The position numbers and the translations under genes were made by a program. This document shows, one piece after another, positions 61,744 through 64,000 of a stretch of 64,000 nt of DNA (its first letter is position 1; every line of letters starts with the position of its first letter). The notes beneath the pieces were generated by a model, which saw nothing but the letters and a program-made list of their open reading frames with translations, did no database searches and was not told the origin of the DNA. This stretch comes from Pseudomonas fluorescens. Lineage in GTDB: Bacteria > Pseudomonadota > Gammaproteobacteria > Pseudomonadales > Pseudomonadaceae. The DNA is taken from positions 1,449,826 to 1,513,825 of the forward strand of contig NZ_OZ024668.1 of the NCBI RefSeq assembly GCF_902497775.2. The letters are read 5' to 3'.

Positions 61744-61767
61744 ACGAATGGCGGTCCGGCAAATTTA
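61744..61767 (-). promoter_or_regulatory. PvdS-type promoter for pvdM-pvdN-pvdO
   Basis: Minus strand TAAAT (61767-61763), exactly 16 bases, then CGT (61746-61744): a perfect iron-starvation box, 82 bases before the pvdM start. Confidence 0.85.
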
Positions 61768-61848
61768 TCCAGAGGCCCGCCTGGCTCAAGTTTTGGCCTG
61801 TGCGGCCGATAGCCGGGTTAACCCCAATACCATCAGGACGATAGAAAA

Positions 61849-62298
61849 ATGGCAGGTTTTAGCGCCGTATCAATCAACGGGACCCCATTGAACAGCGGCA
61901 TCAACACCGGCATCACCATCACCGGCCAGGAAAAGCAGGCCGGGCTGGAAGCGACGGGCGCTGTCAGCATTGACATGTCCAAGGTGCGTGATAGCGGCAA
62001 GGCCGAAGAGGCCAAGGAAAAGGAAAGCGCCAGTGCCGGCGAAGAACCGGCACACATCAAGCAAATGCGCGAGATGATCAAAAAACTGCAGAAGCAATTG
62101 GCCGAGCAGCAGAAGCGCTTGCAGGAAGTCATGGCCAGCGACATGGAGCCGATCCTCAAGGCTACGGCCGTCGCTGCCGCGCAATCGGCAGTGGGCGCGA
62201 CTACGGCGTCGATCGCAAGCGCCACGGCGGCGCTGCTCAAGGCGCTGACCGAAGCCGGTGGCAGCAGCTCGGGTTCGTTGGTCAGTACCAACGCCTGA
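61849..62298 (+). CDS. Hypothetical coiled-coil protein
   Basis: A 149-residue protein I do not recognise. The first third is polar and Gly/Thr-rich (SINGTPLNSGINTGITITG), the middle is a charged helix (KQMREMIKKLQKQLAEQQKRLQEV) with heptad spacing that should form a coiled coil, and the last third is Ala/Ser/Thr-rich. No signal peptide is present. AGGA lies about 10 bases before the ATG. It diverges from pvdM with 186 bases between, and ends in a bidirectional terminator shared with the endopeptidase gene. No link to siderophore function is evident. Confidence 0.75.
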   Translation: MAGFSAVSINGTPLNSGINTGITITGQEKQAGLEATGAVSIDMSKVRDSGKAEEAKEKESASAGEEPAHIKQMREMIKKLQKQLAEQQKRLQEVMASDMEPILKATAVAAAQSAVGATTASIASATAALLKALTEAGGSSSGSLVSTNA

Positions 62299-62340
62299 AG
62301 CAAACAACAGGGCCTGTGCATGCACAGGCCCTGTTGCTTT
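62299..62340. terminator. Bidirectional terminator between convergent genes
   Basis: CAACAGGGCCTGTGCA at 62305-62320 is followed at once by its perfect reverse complement at 62321-62336, with AGCAAA before and CTTT after. It closes both the coiled-coil gene (plus) and the PBP7-type gene (minus), whose stop codon touches its end. Confidence 0.85.
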
Positions 62341-63263
62341 CAGTCAGCCAACTGACGGTTCTGCGTGCGCTCGGACTTGTAGCGCATGGCCACCGCCGGA
62401 GCCGGCTTGGTGCTGCCGGTCTCCAGCCACTGGCGCATGCGGCTGGCGTCGGCAAAGTGGGTGTACTTGCCGAAGGCATCGAGGATCACCATGGCCACCG
62501 GGCGGTTGTCCATCTTGGTCAACAGCACCAGGCAGTGGCCGGCATCGTTGGTGAAGCCGGTCTTGGTCAGCTTGATATCCCAATTGCTCTTGTTGACCAG
62601 GTGGTCGGTGTTGCGAAAGCCCAGGGTGTAGTTGGGTTTTTTGAACGCCACGGTCTGCTCGCGGGTGGTGCTCAAACTGCTCAGCAGCGGGTAGTGGCGC
62701 GCCGCCATCAACAGCTTGCTGAGGTCGCGTGCCGTGGAGACGTTGCTGGTCGACAGGCCAGTGGGCTCCACATAGCGGGTGTGGCTCATGCCCAGGGCCC
62801 TGGCCTTGGCGTTCATCGCCTTGATGAACGCGTTATAGCCGCCCGGGTAGTTGTGCGCCAGGGTCGAGGCGGCGCGGTTTTCCGACGACATCAGGGTGAT
62901 CAGCAGCATGTCCTTGCGGTTGAGCTGGCTGCCCAGCTTGACCCGCGAGTACACCCCTTTCATTTCCTTGTTCTGGGCGATGGTGACGGTGAGCATCTCG
63001 TCCATGTTCTGCTTGGCGTCTAGCACCACCATACCGGTCATCAGCTTGGTCACCGAGGCAATCGGCACCACCCGGTCAGGGTTGTTGGCGTAGAGCACCT
63101 TGTTGGTTTGCAGATCGATCAGCAAGGCGCTGCCGGAGGCCAGGCGCAATTTCGCGGGATCGCGTTGTTGTTGGGCCGGGGGTTGAGCAGCAGCGGTCGA
63201 CGTGACAGTCGCAGTACCTGTGAGCAACAGCAGCAGGCTTAGAATCGAAAGGGAAGTTTTCAC
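62340..63263 (-). CDS. pbpG: D-alanyl-D-alanine endopeptidase (PBP7/PbpG)
   Basis: A 307-residue periplasmic penicillin-binding protein of the S11 peptidase family. The three active-site motifs are present: SVTK (in [14 protein letters not shown]), SEN ([10 protein letters not shown]) and KTG ([11 protein letters not shown]). A signal peptide ([16 protein letters not shown]...) begins at a GTG at 63263; a GTG four codons earlier (63275) is possible, and neither has a strong ribosome site. The size fits PBP7, an endopeptidase cutting cross-links in peptidoglycan, rather than the longer DacA carboxypeptidases. It is a housekeeping flank gene. Confidence 0.9.
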   Translation of the reverse strand: MKTSLSILSLLLLLTGTATVTSTAAAQPPAQQQRDPAKLRLASGSALLIDLQTNKVLYANNPDRVVPIASVTKLMTGMVVLDAKQNMDEMLTVTIAQNKEMKGVYSRVKLGSQLNRKDMLLITLMSSENRAASTLAHNYPGGYNAFIKAMNAKARALGMSHTRYVEPTGLSTSNVSTARDLSKLLMAARHYPLLSSLSTTREQTVAFKKPNYTLGFRNTDHLVNKSNWDIKLTKTGFTNDAGHCLVLLTKMDNRPVAMVILDAFGKYTHFADASRMRQWLETGSTKPAPAVAMRYKSERTQNRQLAD

Positions 63264-63533
63264 GATGAGGCTCACTAAAAGTTGTTATGTCGTTGGCTGT
63301 GCAAGGGTTTTCCCCCAAAAAACCGCTGCATTCTAGGAGTATGGCCTAGTTGCTGTCGATTGCCCTGCAACCGTTGGGCGGATCATGAAAAAGATTTAAT
63401 CACGGCCCCGTCAGCGGCTTGCAAATCTGCTCGATCAGGCTCGGTTTTACCGTCTTCGGTGAGCTCGCCGAGTATCCGCCGGGGCATACTCGTTACTTCA
63501 TGCGAAAGCTGTTCTGAACAAGGCGAGCAACGA
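63264..63533. other. Intergenic stretch without a gene
   Basis: About 270 bases upstream of pbpG and downstream of the oxidoreductase gene. The region next to pbpG is locally AT-rich and should hold its promoter. I see no RNA gene, repeat or small protein here. Confidence 0.5.
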
Positions 63534-64000
63534 TCATTGTCGGCCGAGGATCCGGTCCATCACCCAGTCGGTTTTCAGCGCTTGGGCGGCGACCGCCGGA
63601 TGCTCGGCCTCACCGCGAATATGCGCATTCATGCCCAGTACGTGATGCCACTGGATGTGTTCGGGGTTGGCAATCTGCAGGCTGAGCTGCTCGTCGGCGT
63701 CCAGGCGCACCGGGTATTCGTCGAACACCGAGAAGCCGATCCGGCCTTGGCTGCCGATGATATCCACGCGGTCTTCGCGGCGGTCGGCAACGAAGTTCCA
63801 GCAGCCCATGCCCAAGGCGCCACTGGCGAACCGCCAACTGGCGGCCACGGCATCTTCGGCCGCATACAGGCCGGCCTGGCGGGCGGTGTAGCCGGTAACC
63901 TCGACAATGTCACCGAGCAGGTACTGGAACAGGTCCAGGCCATGGCTGGCCAGGTCGGCGAAGTAGCCGCCACCGGCAATTTGTGGATCGGTGCGCCAGT
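63534..64000 (-). CDS. Gfo/Idh/MocA-family oxidoreductase, C-terminal part (cut by window edge)
   Basis: The visible 154 residues begin inside the protein with WRTDPQIAGGGYFADLASHG, where GGGYFADLASHGLDL is the GG-x-D/L-x-x-x-G/H-x-x-H-like catalytic region of this dehydrogenase family, and continue to a typical C-terminal beta-sheet domain ending MDRILGRQ. The NAD(P)-binding N-terminal domain lies beyond the right edge. Members act on sugars or inositols; the substrate is unknown. It is unrelated to the pyoverdine genes. Confidence 0.88.
   Translation of the reverse strand, partial: WRTDPQIAGGGYFADLASHGLDLFQYLLGDIVEVTGYTARQAGLYAAEDAVAASWRFASGALGMGCWNFVADRREDRVDIIGSQGRIGFSVFDEYPVRLDADEQLSLQIANPEHIQWHHVLGMNAHIRGEAEHPAVAAQALKTDWVMDRILGRQ

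Noticed and set aside
1-64000. CRISPR arrays, tRNA or rRNA genes, insertion sequences, prophage or integrase genes
   Set aside because: None seen on reading both strands. The repeated blocks are NRPS modules, a REP element and an intergenic dispersed repeat.

Overview
The window is a high-GC stretch of a fluorescent Pseudomonas chromosome. It carries most of a pyoverdine (siderophore) locus. The assignment rests on gene content and order: an fpvGHJK-fpvCDEF-like operon, an MbtH protein with a type II thioesterase, a four-gene peptide-synthetase (NRPS) operon, a TonB receptor with a signalling domain (fpvA type), pvdE, pvdA, pvdO, pvdN and pvdM. Sites of the form TAAAT/TAATT-N16-CGT, the recognition pattern of the iron-starvation sigma factor PvdS, lie in front of four of these units. 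The species cannot be fixed from the sequence alone; the putida/entomophila side of the genus is plausible. pvdL, pvdS, pvdH, pvdP, pvdQ and pvdF are not in the window.

Layout. 1-2800: a partial LysR regulator, an FAD-dependent amine oxidase and a polyamine-type binding protein. 2876-4148: a small helix-hairpin-helix protein, then MbtH and thioesterase behind a PvdS-type site. 4212-6655: an isochorismatase-like hydrolase, a secreted hypothetical protein and a lipoprotein, closed by a REP-like element. 6718-12824 (minus): the fpv operon, whose genes almost all overlap by 1-4 bases, for periplasmic iron release from ferri-pyoverdine and its ABC uptake system. 13049-50595 (plus): NRPS1, a non-haem iron hydroxylase, NRPS2, NRPS3 and NRPS4 (with terminal thioesterase), nine modules in all. 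50649-51614: an esterase. 51615-52442: no gene, but two inverted copies of a repeat. 52443-61662 (minus): fpvA, pvdE, pvdA, pvdO, pvdN, pvdM. 61849-64000: a small coiled-coil protein, a PBP7-type endopeptidase and a partial Gfo/Idh/MocA oxidoreductase.

How the genes work together. PvdL (elsewhere) should make the chromophore precursor. NRPS1-4 add nine residues. Reading A-domain pockets by eye gives: D-Ala-like, basic, His (beta-hydroxylated), D-Asp, basic, Ser, D-Ala-like, D-Ala-like, and a terminal basic residue, most likely the N5-hydroxyornithine made by PvdA and cyclised by the terminal thioesterase. The hydroxylase gene sits between a C-terminal condensation domain on NRPS1 and a catalytically dead condensation-like 'interface' domain on NRPS2, so the beta-hydroxy-His module is split over two proteins. 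PvdE exports the product, PvdM/N/O mature it in the periplasm, FpvA re-imports the ferric form, and the fpv operon strips and recovers the iron.

The system itself is known. What looks worth attention is the predicted peptide, the split hydroxyhistidine module, and a near-identical 3.2-kb A-PCP-E duplication inside NRPS4.
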